Assembly (NCBI GenBank): GCA_014802175.1 | Contig: JAAVCU010000003.1 | Location: forward strand, 1-38,446 | Direction of reading: 5' to 3' | From: Bacteroides sp. | Lineage (GTDB): Bacteria > Bacteroidota > Bacteroidia > Bacteroidales > Muribaculaceae | Length of the DNA stretch: 38,446 nt | Shown here: piece after piece, positions 16,992 through 26,339 of the stretch | Numbering within the stretch: position 1 is the first letter of the stretch | Layout: each line of letters opens with the position of its first letter | Position numbers and translations under genes: made by a program | Notes under the pieces: generated by a model | Database searches by the model: none | What the model was told of the DNA's origin: nothing | What the model saw: the letters and a program-made list of their open reading frames with translations, nothing else

Positions 16992-19460
16992 ATGGGAAAT
17001 ATAGATGATTACAATATGGATCAGGATAGCATTGATCCGAAACTTATAAAGAAGATACGAAGAAACCAGACCGTGGTCAAATGGCTGTGGGTATCCTTTC
17101 TTAGCCTCGGAGCATTCATTTTTCTGTTTCTGCTCCTGATATACAACGGTGTGATCGGTTATATGCCCCCGATCGAAGAGCTTGAGGATCCGCACGATAA
17201 ACTTGCATCGCTCGTTTTCGCCTCAGACGGCACAACCGAGTTGGGCCGCTACTATTTCGGAGCGGGCAACCGTGTTTATACCGACTATGATGCCGTGTCG
17301 CCATACGTGATCAATGCGCTCGTCGCAACCGAGGATGTCCGCTTCAACGAACATTCCGGTATAGACTTCAAAGCGCTCGGACGAACCATGATCAAGACCG
17401 TGCTTATGGGCGACAAATCTTCCGGTGGTGCATCAACCATCACTCAGCAGCTTGCAAAACAGCTTTATTCTCAGCCTACAGGCAATATTTTCAAGCGCGC
17501 AATCCAGAAACCTATCGAATGGATGATCGCTGTGAAGCTCGAAAGATTCTATACCAAAGATGAGATCATCAATATGTATCTCAACCGTTTCGACTTCCTG
17601 AATAATGCCGTGGGTATCAAAACAGCCGCAAATGTATACTTCGGCAAAGAGCCGGGTGATCTCAAGGCTGAAGAGGCTGCATTGCTTGTGGGAATGCTCA
17701 AGAACCCGAGCTACTACAATCCTCTGCGCCATGAGGAGCGCGCCACAAATCGCCGAAACACCGTGATTGACCAGATGGTGAAAGCCGATTTCCTCACAGA
17801 GGAGGAGGGTGATTCACTAAAAGCTCTCCCTTTGACACTTGATTATCACAAAGTGGATCATAAGGAGGGAGGAGCACCTTATCTGCGCGAGGAGATACGC
17901 CGACTGATGACTGCAAAAAAACCGGTGGCACCTAAGCGCTCCGATTATAAATCGCTGATGGCATACCGCATCGCATGGGGTAATTACAACAGCGATTCCA
18001 CACAATGGGAGGAGAACCCGCTTTATGGCTGGATACTTAAAAATCCTAAACCGGATGGATCATACTATGACCTCTACACCGACGGTTTGAGAATCTACAC
18101 CACCATCGACACCCGGATGCAAAGCTACGCCGAGGAAGCAATCTATCAACATCTCGGCGGGTACCTGCAACCGGCTTTCGAGAATGAGAAAAAAGGTCAG
18201 CGCACAGGTCCCTACACCTCCAATTCCTCCGAGTTGAGCTATGAGGGCGTGCAGAAACTTATCCGCAATGCCGTTAAACAGACCGAGCGCTACCGCCTGA
18301 TGAAGCAGGCCGGACAAAGCGAGGATGAGATCGACAAGGCTTTCCACACTCCATACGAAATGGATGTGTTCGCATATATTAAGGAGACACGAAAGGAGAA
18401 TGGCAAGAGCATGACCAAGATCGTGCCGGGCACGAAGACAGTAACTATGTCACCCTACGATTCACTCCTATATATGAAGACTGTGCTCCGCACCGGTCTT
18501 ATGAGCATGGATCCTGTCACCGGCAATGTGAAGGCATACGTAGGAGGTCCCGACTTCGCCCACTTCCAATACGATATGGTAAGCCGCGGTAAGCGACAGA
18601 TCGGTTCTACGGCGAAGCCCTTCCTCTACACATTGGCAATGGAGCAGGATTTCACACCATGTTCCATGCTTTCCAACACTCAGCCGGTATTCGGCAACTG
18701 GGCGCCGAGAAACTCCGGCAGTGCGCGTGTAGGTGAAATGGTAGACCTACGCTGGGCTCTCACCAACTCCAACAACTGGATTTCAGCCCGCCTCGTAAAT
18801 GCACTCACTCCGGTAAGCCTTGCCAACAAGATGCGTATGTTTGGTATCACCGGTTTTATCGACCCCACACTCCCACTGGCGCTGGGAACCGTGGATGTAC
18901 CGGTCGGACAGATGGTGGCAGCTTACACCACTTTCGCCAACAAAGGTATCCGCGTAGACCCCGTATTCGTTACCCGCATCGAGGATAATCAAGGTAACCT
19001 TATATATTCGGCAGTGCCCCACCGCACGGAGGTCACTTCAGAAGATGCCTACTATAAGATACTGTCAATGCTGCTTAATGTAGTCGACAGTGGAACGGGT
19101 GCCAGCCTGCGCTCACGCTATAACATCTCCGCGGAGATGGGTGGAAAGACAGGTACCACTAACTCCAACTCCGACTCCTGGTTCATGGGCTTCACACCGC
19201 AGCTTGTAACCGGAGTGTGGGTCGGCGGTGAAGAGCGCTACATCCACTTCAACTCTATGGCGTTCGGACAAGGTGCGAGAGCGGCATTGCCTATCTACGG
19301 ATTATATATGCAGAAAGTGTATGCAGATCCGAAACTCCCCTACCGTCAGGATGCCCGTTTCAAGTTCCCGGATGATTACAATGCCTGCGCCGGAGAGCTC
19401 TCCACATACTCCGGAGGAGAAACTGTGGAAGAGGAAGCAGTGGAAGGCATTTTTGAGTAA
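16992..19460 (+). CDS. Penicillin-binding protein 1A (transglycosylase/transpeptidase)
   Basis: ATEDVRFNEHSGID, GGASTITQQLAKQL (GT51), GSTAKPFLYTLAME (SxxK), SNN, GKTGTTNSNSDSWFMG (KTG). Confidence 0.95.
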   Translation: MGNIDDYNMDQDSIDPKLIKKIRRNQTVVKWLWVSFLSLGAFIFLFLLLIYNGVIGYMPPIEELEDPHDKLASLVFASDGTTELGRYYFGAGNRVYTDYDAVSPYVINALVATEDVRFNEHSGIDFKALGRTMIKTVLMGDKSSGGASTITQQLAKQLYSQPTGNIFKRAIQKPIEWMIAVKLERFYTKDEIINMYLNRFDFLNNAVGIKTAANVYFGKEPGDLKAEEAALLVGMLKNPSYYNPLRHEERATNRRNTVIDQMVKADFLTEEEGDSLKALPLTLDYHKVDHKEGGAPYLREEIRRLMTAKKPVAPKRSDYKSLMAYRIAWGNYNSDSTQWEENPLYGWILKNPKPDGSYYDLYTDGLRIYTTIDTRMQSYAEEAIYQHLGGYLQPAFENEKKGQRTGPYTSNSSELSYEGVQKLIRNAVKQTERYRLMKQAGQSEDEIDKAFHTPYEMDVFAYIKETRKENGKSMTKIVPGTKTVTMSPYDSLLYMKTVLRTGLMSMDPVTGNVKAYVGGPDFAHFQYDMVSRGKRQIGSTAKPFLYTLAMEQDFTPCSMLSNTQPVFGNWAPRNSGSARVGEMVDLRWALTNSNNWISARLVNALTPVSLANKMRMFGITGFIDPTLPLALGTVDVPVGQMVAAYTTFANKGIRVDPVFVTRIEDNQGNLIYSAVPHRTEVTSEDAYYKILSMLLNVVDSGTGASLRSRYNISAEMGGKTGTTNSNSDSWFMGFTPQLVTGVWVGGEERYIHFNSMAFGQGARAALPIYGLYMQKVYADPKLPYRQDARFKFPDDYNACAGELSTYSGGETVEEEAVEGIFE

Positions 19461-19587
19461 ATATCCCCTTCCGCAGGCTTAATCACGTCCAATTAAAGAA
19501 ATTTTTCATTATTCAGCGCAAAATATTTGTGCGAGATGAAATTTATATCTATATTTACCGCAAAATATAATCACAATATAATTTCAT

Positions 19588-19643
19588 AAGTAAGTGTTCA
19601 AAATTGTTTAATGCAAAAATCACTTAATTGGTAATACTTACTT
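19588..19643. promoter_or_regulatory. Inverted repeat upstream of oadA-like gene
   Basis: aagtaagtgtt (19588-19598) ... aatacttactt (19633-19643), 10 of 11 complementary. Confidence 0.3.
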
Positions 19644-19668
19644 AACGAAATTGTAAAACTTAACCACC

Positions 19669-21564
19669 ATGGCAAAGGTATTACAAATTAGAGATCTTAC
19701 CCTCCGCGACGGTCAGCAGTCGCTGTTCGCCACTCGTATGAAACAGGAGAATATCGACAAACTTCTCCCCCTCTACCGTGAGGCTAAATTTTATATTATG
19801 GAGGTCTGGGGCGGTGCCGTTCCCGACTCTGTGATGCGTTATCTCGGTGAATCACCCTGGGATCGTCTGCGTGCATGCTCAAAAGAGATGAAAGGTATCT
19901 CTCTTCTCTCTGCTCTCTCTCGCGGTCGTAACCTCTTCGGATATGTTCCTTATCCCGACTATGTGCTCGAAGGTTTCTATAAGAAAGCTATCGAAAACGG
20001 TCTTAACGTCATGCGTATATTCGACGCCCTGAATGATATCGACAACATCAAGGAGTCAGTGAAGATGATCAACGCACTCGACGGAATCGCCGATACTGCT
20101 GTCTGCTATACAGTAGACCCCAAAGACGAACCCGTTGAGGCTCCCAAGAAAAAAGGATTCTTCGCTAAACTTTTCGGAAGCAAGGAAACTCCCGTTGTTC
20201 ACGAGAAGATCTTTACAGATGAATATTTCGTGAATAAGGCCAAGGAGATGGAATCTTTAGGAGCCAAGATGATTACACTTAAAGATATGGCAGGTCTCGT
20301 AAACCCGTCACGCATCTTCTCTCTCATGCCCAAGCTGAAACAGGCGTTGAAAGTGCCTGTTGATTTCCACACCCATTGCACACCCGGTTACGGTCTTGCA
20401 TCGGTGCTCACTGCAATCATCAAGGGCGTTGACATCGTTGACACCAACATCTGGTGGTTCGGTGGTGGTTCTGCCGCTCCTGCAATTGAGCTTGTATGGA
20501 TCTTCTGCCAGAAACTCGGCATCGAGATGGCTGTGAATATGGACGCTGTTGCCAAGATCCGTAAGGAACTCGTTGAAGCCCGCAGAGCTTTGGCAGACTT
20601 CGACCTCAACAAAGATAAATGGCCGAACGATTTCGACGAGTATTATGCCAAGATGCCTGCAGAGATCAATGCAGAATTTGATCGTGCCATCGAAGCAGCA
20701 ACAGAGAACAACGAAGCGGCTCTTCTTGATGCTTGCCACAAGATCGAGGCATACTTCGGATTCCCGAAACCCAACGAACTCGTTAAGAATGCAGAGGTGC
20801 CCGGCGGTATGTACTCCAACATGGTTGCCAATCTCCGCGCTCTCAAGGCAGAGGACGTTCTCGACGAAGCAATGGCCCTTATCCCGAAGGTGCGTCGTGA
20901 TGCAGGTTTGGTGCCTCTGGTTACACCTACCAGCCAGATCGTAGGTTCTCAGGCAGTGGCTCTTGCCCTCGACCGTCGCAAAGGTGCGGCCGACTACTCA
21001 AACAAGAACAATCAGTTCATCTCACTCGTAAAGGGTGAATACGGTCACACACCGGTTGCGATCGACCCCGCATTCCGCGAGCAGATCACAGGAGTTGCTG
21101 AGGAGCGTCCTTACGACACATCTTCATTCCGCGAGCCCAACAATCCGGAACTTCCCGAATTCGGTGGAGTGAAATTGGCTCAGGACGAAGAAGAGTTCCT
21201 TCTCCTCGAACTTCTCCCCTCTGTGGCCAACACATTCCTCAAAAACAAGCGTAAAGCAGAATTCGAGGCTAAACAGGCAGCCAATAACCCTGCCGAAGCT
21301 GAGAAAGCACCCGAGGCCAAAGCTGAGGCTGCCCCCCAGGAAGAGATCACCGGTCGCGTGTTCTGCGCACCGATGGGTGGCACAATCATCGAACTTCTCG
21401 CCAAACCGGGTCAGACAGTCAAAATGGGCGATCTCCTTCTCGTTTACGAAGCAATGAAGATGGAAAATGACCTCGCAACCGACATCGAAGGCACCATCAA
21501 ACGCTTCCTCGTTAAAGAGGGCGACGTAATCGCTACAAACCAGCCCCTCGTAGAATTCGAGTAA
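19669..21564 (+). CDS. oadA: Oxaloacetate decarboxylase alpha / pyruvate carboxylase B-like biotin-dependent carboxyltransferase
   Basis: LRDGQQSLFATRM, VDFHTHCTPGYGLASVLTAIIKGVDIVDTNIWWFGGGSAAPA, biotinylation motif EAMKMEND. Confidence 0.92.
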   Translation: MAKVLQIRDLTLRDGQQSLFATRMKQENIDKLLPLYREAKFYIMEVWGGAVPDSVMRYLGESPWDRLRACSKEMKGISLLSALSRGRNLFGYVPYPDYVLEGFYKKAIENGLNVMRIFDALNDIDNIKESVKMINALDGIADTAVCYTVDPKDEPVEAPKKKGFFAKLFGSKETPVVHEKIFTDEYFVNKAKEMESLGAKMITLKDMAGLVNPSRIFSLMPKLKQALKVPVDFHTHCTPGYGLASVLTAIIKGVDIVDTNIWWFGGGSAAPAIELVWIFCQKLGIEMAVNMDAVAKIRKELVEARRALADFDLNKDKWPNDFDEYYAKMPAEINAEFDRAIEAATENNEAALLDACHKIEAYFGFPKPNELVKNAEVPGGMYSNMVANLRALKAEDVLDEAMALIPKVRRDAGLVPLVTPTSQIVGSQAVALALDRRKGAADYSNKNNQFISLVKGEYGHTPVAIDPAFREQITGVAEERPYDTSSFREPNNPELPEFGGVKLAQDEEEFLLLELLPSVANTFLKNKRKAEFEAKQAANNPAEAEKAPEAKAEAAPQEEITGRVFCAPMGGTIIELLAKPGQTVKMGDLLLVYEAMKMENDLATDIEGTIKRFLVKEGDVIATNQPLVEFE

Positions 21565-21590
21565 AAAAATACAGGGAATTACCCCTTACA

Positions 21591-21628
21591 GATAAAATGG
21601 AGTCGCTTCACAACGGCTCCATTTTATC
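21591..21628 (+). terminator. Intrinsic terminator after oadA-like gene
   Basis: gataaaatggagtcg / cggctccattttatc (one G-U type pair), 8-nt loop, followed by ttttc. Confidence 0.8.
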
Positions 21629-21635
21629 TTTTCAT

Positions 21636-21666
21636 TTTGTCATGTCGGAAAAAAGTGTTAACTTTG
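21636..21666 (+). promoter_or_regulatory. Bacteroidota-type promoter for rpmE2
   Basis: TTTG at 21636-21639, 19-nt spacing, TAACTTTG at 21659-21666; fits TTTG-N19-21-TAnnTTTG. Confidence 0.7.
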
Positions 21667-21734
21667 CAAGCCATTTGACGGGATCGCGACCTGTCAAGAA
21701 TAACTATTAACAAATTAACTGCAGTATTACTACA

Positions 21735-21989
21735 ATGAAAAAAGACATTCATCCCAAAGAATACCGCGAGGTAGTATTCAAAGATATGTCTAACGACGAG
21801 ATTTTCATCACCCGTTCTACGGTTGCATCTCGTGAGACTATCGAAATCGACGGCAAAGAGTATCCTCTTGTAAAACTTGAGATCACCAGTGCTTCTCACC
21901 CCTTCTTCACAGGAAAGCAGAAGCTCGTCGATACAGCTGGACGTGTGGACAAATTCCGCAACCGTTACGGCAACCGCACAAAGAAATAA
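21735..21989 (+). CDS. rpmE2: 50S ribosomal protein L31 type B
   Basis: [30 protein letters not shown]...[29 protein letters not shown]; lacks the CxxC of zinc-type L31. Confidence 0.96.
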   Translation: MKKDIHPKEYREVVFKDMSNDEIFITRSTVASRETIEIDGKEYPLVKLEITSASHPFFTGKQKLVDTAGRVDKFRNRYGNRTKK

Positions 21990-21991
21990 TT

Positions 21992-22051
21992 CAACCGTGC
22001 ATAAAAAAAGAGTTCTGAATTTCTTCGGAACTCTTTTTTTATGCACGGTTG
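21992..22051. terminator. Bidirectional terminator between convergent rpmE2 and mdh
   Basis: caaccgtgcataaaaaaagagttc / gaactctttttttatgcacggttg, 24-bp perfect arms, 12-nt loop. Confidence 0.93.
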
Positions 22052-22074
22052 ATAAATTCAGGCTATTGATAATT

Positions 22075-23073
22075 TCAGAGATTGGGGTTAATCTCACTCC
22101 AATCTGAGATGGGAGGCATGATACCAAGCTCAATCACCTCATCGCGAAGTTCACAAAGATGTTTGTAGCTCTTATCCAACTCCCTCTCCTCTTCAGGAGT
22201 GCCGCTAACCGGCTGGACTGTGACTCCATTCTTGTCAATGGTTGTCTCCATAGCCATCATGATATGACTGAATCGGTCATTGTTCACGTATGTGCCCACT
22301 GGCCAACGGAACATCGGACCTCCCATGGCAGCCTCTATCATCTCTATCGAGAGATATGCCGGACTCTGGAATGAACTTCTGCCACGAAGCTCGATAATTC
22401 TCTTTCCACCCTGGATCACTCGCTGCTTAAGATCCTCCCAAGCCTCTTTGGTAAGTGGCTCAGTCCCGATAAAGTCTACCAGCGGTTTACCGTTTACCTT
22501 GGCCGTAGATGCAAACACAGCCATCTGCTCACCGTGACCGCCATACGTGCGGCAGTTAACTATATTATCCGGGTCAACATTTAGCTGCTTTGAAAGCTCA
22601 TTGCGCAGACGCGTACTGTCGAGCGCTGCAAGCGTAGAGACCTGACTCGGTTTCAGACCACTGTAAAGCAGAGTAATCAGACCAGTTATATCAGCCGGAT
22701 TGAATATCACCACGATATGCTTTACGTCGGGGCAATACTTCCTGACATTCTTACCGAACTCCTCGGCGATCTCTGCATTTCCTTTCAGAAGATCCTCGCG
22801 AGTCATACCGGCTTTACGCGCGGCACCTCCGGAATTGACAATGTATTTGGCATCCTTCAATGCCTCCGCTATGTCGGTGGTAAACGTAAGATTAAGGCCT
22901 TCAAAACCGCATTGTTTAAGCTCCTCAGCCACACCTTCCAGTCCGGGACCATAAGGGTCATACAGACAGATATTCGGAGTCAGACCCTTCATTATGGCAG
23001 TTTGCGCCATATTGCTACCGATCATGCCGGCAGCTCCAATAATGACAAGCTTGTCATTCGATAGGTAATTCAT
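22075..23073 (-). CDS. mdh: Malate dehydrogenase
   Basis: LVIIGAAGMIGSNMAQTA, YIVNSGGAARKAGMTREDLLKGNA, YGGHGEQM, LDSTRLRNELSK. Confidence 0.93.
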   Translation of the reverse strand: MNYLSNDKLVIIGAAGMIGSNMAQTAIMKGLTPNICLYDPYGPGLEGVAEELKQCGFEGLNLTFTTDIAEALKDAKYIVNSGGAARKAGMTREDLLKGNAEIAEEFGKNVRKYCPDVKHIVVIFNPADITGLITLLYSGLKPSQVSTLAALDSTRLRNELSKQLNVDPDNIVNCRTYGGHGEQMAVFASTAKVNGKPLVDFIGTEPLTKEAWEDLKQRVIQGGKRIIELRGRSSFQSPAYLSIEMIEAAMGGPMFRWPVGTYVNNDRFSHIMMAMETTIDKNGVTVQPVSGTPEEERELDKSYKHLCELRDEVIELGIMPPISDWSEINPNL

Positions 23074-23173
23074 AATATTAATAATTTAAATCTCTATTGC
23101 CTTACATCAAACTCTTACTCATCCCTCTCCTCCACTCTTAATATTCAACAAACTCCTAAACACCATAGTTCAA

Positions 23174-23217
23174 AAATTAATGTCCGCTAACCCAAACCGG
23201 ATAGCGGACATTAATTT
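23174..23217. terminator. Terminator-like inverted repeat downstream of tlpA-like gene
   Basis: aaattaatgtccgcta / tagcggacattaattt, 16-bp arms, 12-nt loop. Confidence 0.8.
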
Positions 23218-23278
23218 ATCAGAATTACCATATAAAGCCTGATAGAGAAAACTCCATTACAAGCTGAATTTCTCTCGA

Positions 23279-24373
23279 TTATTTCCCATTGATAAGTTTA
23301 GCGAGAGTATCGAAGAAAGAGGGATTCTCACCAACGGTAACATTCGCAATCTTACCCTCGGGGCTAACTATAACCTTTGTCGGGAAACCTGTCACACCAT
23401 AGTCTGCGAGGATATTGGTGCCTTCCGGATTGTATACATTCACCCACGGAAGCTGATATTTCTCAACACCCTTGCGCCAGTTTGCCTCCGGTTCGTTGCA
23501 ATCCACACCTATGATCTCAAGCTCAGGCTGATACTGCTCGTAAGCATCCTTGAGTTTAGGGAAACCTTTGATGCACCATCCGCACCAGCTTCCCCAGAAA
23601 TCAATGATGACCCATTTACCGCGATAATCGGAAAGTTTGATATCCTTACCTTCGAGATTCTTCAACGTGAAATCGGGCGCATCATAAGTGCCTGACTGCA
23701 TAGCCTCCAACTTACGTTCAGCAGCGAGCTCGCGCTCCACACTGTTTTTCTGCACCTCCACCATCGGATAAAGAATCGAAGACTTCAATGCTTCAGGAAT
23801 GGCATTATAAGCAGCTAAGAAATCATCGCCCTCAAGATTGAGCACAGCATACAGCGAAGCGGGATTGTCAGGGTTCGCCGCGATATAATTCTTGAACATC
23901 TCGGCATATTCGTTACGTTTAGCCTCCATGGCGCTCTGATTCACCGGCTGGGTGGTGGCGAGTGTGCGATATTCCTCTACTATGACATCGCCTCGGTTCT
24001 TAAGATCCGATATAGCTGTCATCAGCGGCGTTCCCGAAGCTGTATATTTCAATGGGTCGAGGGAGGTAACATCAACCTCCACGTTTTCGCCCGGTTGAGC
24101 ATAGACCAAAACAGCGCGACGCTCTACAGGGATAATAAACTGCACAGGCTCCTCGATCTTGAAATCGATATTCAATACACCGTTCACCAACTTCACTGAA
24201 TCTACTGCCGGTTTCGAACGTTCTGAAGCCGGTTTTGTCTGCTCATTGATAAGCTGACGATAAACGGTGTAATAACCATCCTGCGTACCGGCAGGCATCT
24301 TAACCGTAACATCAGCCATAGTCATGCCTGATGCTCCCAAAGCCACAAGTGTGGCAGCCAATATTCTTTTCAT
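23279..24373 (-). CDS. TlpA-family thiol:disulfide oxidoreductase with N-terminal DUF4369-like region
   Basis: DFTLKNLEGKDIKLSDYRGKWVIIDFWGSWCGWCIKGFPKL (thioredoxin-like CxxC); signal peptide; GFPTKVIVSPEGKI. Confidence 0.9.
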   Translation of the reverse strand: MKRILAATLVALGASGMTMADVTVKMPAGTQDGYYTVYRQLINEQTKPASERSKPAVDSVKLVNGVLNIDFKIEEPVQFIIPVERRAVLVYAQPGENVEVDVTSLDPLKYTASGTPLMTAISDLKNRGDVIVEEYRTLATTQPVNQSAMEAKRNEYAEMFKNYIAANPDNPASLYAVLNLEGDDFLAAYNAIPEALKSSILYPMVEVQKNSVERELAAERKLEAMQSGTYDAPDFTLKNLEGKDIKLSDYRGKWVIIDFWGSWCGWCIKGFPKLKDAYEQYQPELEIIGVDCNEPEANWRKGVEKYQLPWVNVYNPEGTNILADYGVTGFPTKVIVSPEGKIANVTVGENPSFFDTLAKLINGK

Positions 24374-24410
24374 TGTTATCTTATTTTATCTTATTTTATA
24401 CATTAGAATT

Positions 24411-25304
24411 CTATTCTTTAGACAATCTGGAGCGCAGAAGGTTTACAAACTCGTAATTCTTCATACCCCACTTCGGTGCGAGGACACGTGCCGGTGGAGA
24501 ACTTGCCAGAAAACGCTCTATCGCAATGTTACGTGGCACTAATTTAATAATTCTTATGCACAACTCAATGTAATCCTCAACATTAAACAGACTCACTGTC
24601 AATTCTCCGTCTGCCATCATTCGTGCCAACGGTGTGGAGCTCAACACCTGTAGATGGTGCAGCTTGATCGATTCAATCGGTAAGGCAACAGCCCTGCGCA
24701 CTGTGGTCAGCACCATCTCTTCATCCTCTCCGGGCAAACCGGCTATAAGATGTAAACCTACAGAGATACCTGCACTGTGCAATCGCTCCACCGCATCTTC
24801 TACATCTCGCCATTTATGCCCCCGGTTTATCACCTTCAGAGTTGAATCATGACTCGTTTCAGCCCCGATTTCCACAATCACCGGCTTCTCCCGATTAAGT
24901 CTTGACAACATCGAGACTACATCGTCGGGTAATGTATCCGGTCGCGTACCGATGATCAGTCCAACCACGCCATCTACACCCAATGCCTCGCGATACATTC
25001 GCTCCAGCTCCGACACAGGTCTGCCGAATGTATTACTGAAAGATTGAAAATAGGCAAGATACTTCATCTTTGGGTATTTCCTTGCAAAAAACCTCTTCCC
25101 CTCTTCCAATTGCGACACAATATCGCCGTGATTGAAACAATAACCGGGGGTGAACGATGTGTTGTCACAATAGATGCAACCCCCTCTACCGATTGTGCCA
25201 TCGCGATTCGGGCAAGAGAAACCGGCATTCACCGAAATCTTCTGCACCTTCTCACCGGGAAATTTTTCCCGCATATATTCCGCAAAATCCTTATACATTG
25301 TCAT
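24411..25304 (-). CDS. TIGR01212/YhcC-like radical SAM protein
   Basis: KISVNAGFSCPNRDGTIGRGGCIYCDNTSFTPGY, GIIGTRPDTLPDD-like, GLHLIAGLPGEDEEM. Confidence 0.92.
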   Translation of the reverse strand: MTMYKDFAEYMREKFPGEKVQKISVNAGFSCPNRDGTIGRGGCIYCDNTSFTPGYCFNHGDIVSQLEEGKRFFARKYPKMKYLAYFQSFSNTFGRPVSELERMYREALGVDGVVGLIIGTRPDTLPDDVVSMLSRLNREKPVIVEIGAETSHDSTLKVINRGHKWRDVEDAVERLHSAGISVGLHLIAGLPGEDEEMVLTTVRRAVALPIESIKLHHLQVLSSTPLARMMADGELTVSLFNVEDYIELCIRIIKLVPRNIAIERFLASSPPARVLAPKWGMKNYEFVNLLRSRLSKE

Positions 25305-26271
25305 GCCATTGAATGCGCATCAGATCAGCGACAGCTAATAAAGCCATCGCCTCCACTACTGCCACACCGCGCACCGCCACACAGGGATCATGACGCCCCT
25401 TTGGGTCAATCACCACCCTATCGCCGGCTGCATCGATTGTTTCAACCTGCTGCATCAACGTTGGTGTCGGCTTGAAGTAGACCTTAAAGTTAACAGGCAT
25501 ACCATTCGATATTCCTCCTTGAATGCCACCGGAATGATTCGCATTGAAACTCACCTTCCCGGTTGCCGCGTCAATAAAGGACACATCAAGGCTCTGACTA
25601 CCCAACATTTCAGCTGCTTTAGCACCATCGCCATACTCAAAAGCCTTGACAGCATTTATCGACATCATGGCAGCAGCCAATCGCGATGAGAGCTTATCGA
25701 ACACAGGCTCACCAACACCTACGGGCAACCCTTCTATCAATCCGCTTACAATCGCGCCGGTGCTGTCTCCTTTTGAAGCAGTGTCTGCAATATTATTTGT
25801 TTCGATCAACCCGGCGCTAACCTTGATCCCGAAAGTTTCGAGCCATTGACGGCATATTGCTCCCCCTACAACCCAGTTGACCGTTTCACGCGCACTGGCT
25901 CTCCCTCCTCCCCGGAAATCATGCACACCATATTTCTTATAATAAGTGTAATCAGCATGATTCGGACGGAACTTCTCCTGATAACCTGCATAATCTGCGG
26001 AATGTGCATCGCAATTGCGGATTATGAAACCGATCGGAGAACCCAATGTCAACCCCTCATCCGTTATACCCGACAAGATCTCAACCTTATCAGGCTCCCT
26101 GCGGGCGGAAGTGTTAGGCTGCCGCCCCGGAGCGCGACGGTCAAGCTCCTCCTGCACACGCTGCCGGTCTATCTGTACGCGCGAGGGCATTCCGTCAAGA
26201 ATGCCCCCCATCGCAGGCCCGTGACTTTCACCGAAAGTAGTAAGCCTTATATATTTTCCGAATGTGTTCAT
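25291..26271 (-). CDS. aroC: Chorismate synthase (shorter than typical)
   Basis: TTFGESHGPAMGGILDGMP, RPNHADYTYYKKYGVHDFRGGGRASARET, SINAVKAFEYGDG, KGRHDPCVAVR. Confidence 0.93.
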   Translation of the reverse strand: MNTFGKYIRLTTFGESHGPAMGGILDGMPSRVQIDRQRVQEELDRRAPGRQPNTSARREPDKVEILSGITDEGLTLGSPIGFIIRNCDAHSADYAGYQEKFRPNHADYTYYKKYGVHDFRGGGRASARETVNWVVGGAICRQWLETFGIKVSAGLIETNNIADTASKGDSTGAIVSGLIEGLPVGVGEPVFDKLSSRLAAAMMSINAVKAFEYGDGAKAAEMLGSQSLDVSFIDAATGKVSFNANHSGGIQGGISNGMPVNFKVYFKPTPTLMQQVETIDAAGDRVVIDPKGRHDPCVAVRGVAVVEAMALLAVADLMRIQWHDNV

Positions 26272-26287
26272 CAGAAATGTTATTCAT

Positions 26288-26309
26288 TGAAGTTGTTTAA
26301 ACAACTTCA
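26288..26309. repeat. Perfect 22-nt palindrome between rho and aroC
   Basis: tgaagttgtttaaacaacttca; same core as 6425-6448. Confidence 0.7.
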
Positions 26310-26339
26310 TTGTCTATCTGGAAATTCAGTCGCTACGAT

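Noticed and set aside
21877-22107. 76-aa ORF spanning the rpmE2-mdh gap
   Set aside because: Created by the terminator inverted repeat and overlapping rpmE2 frame.
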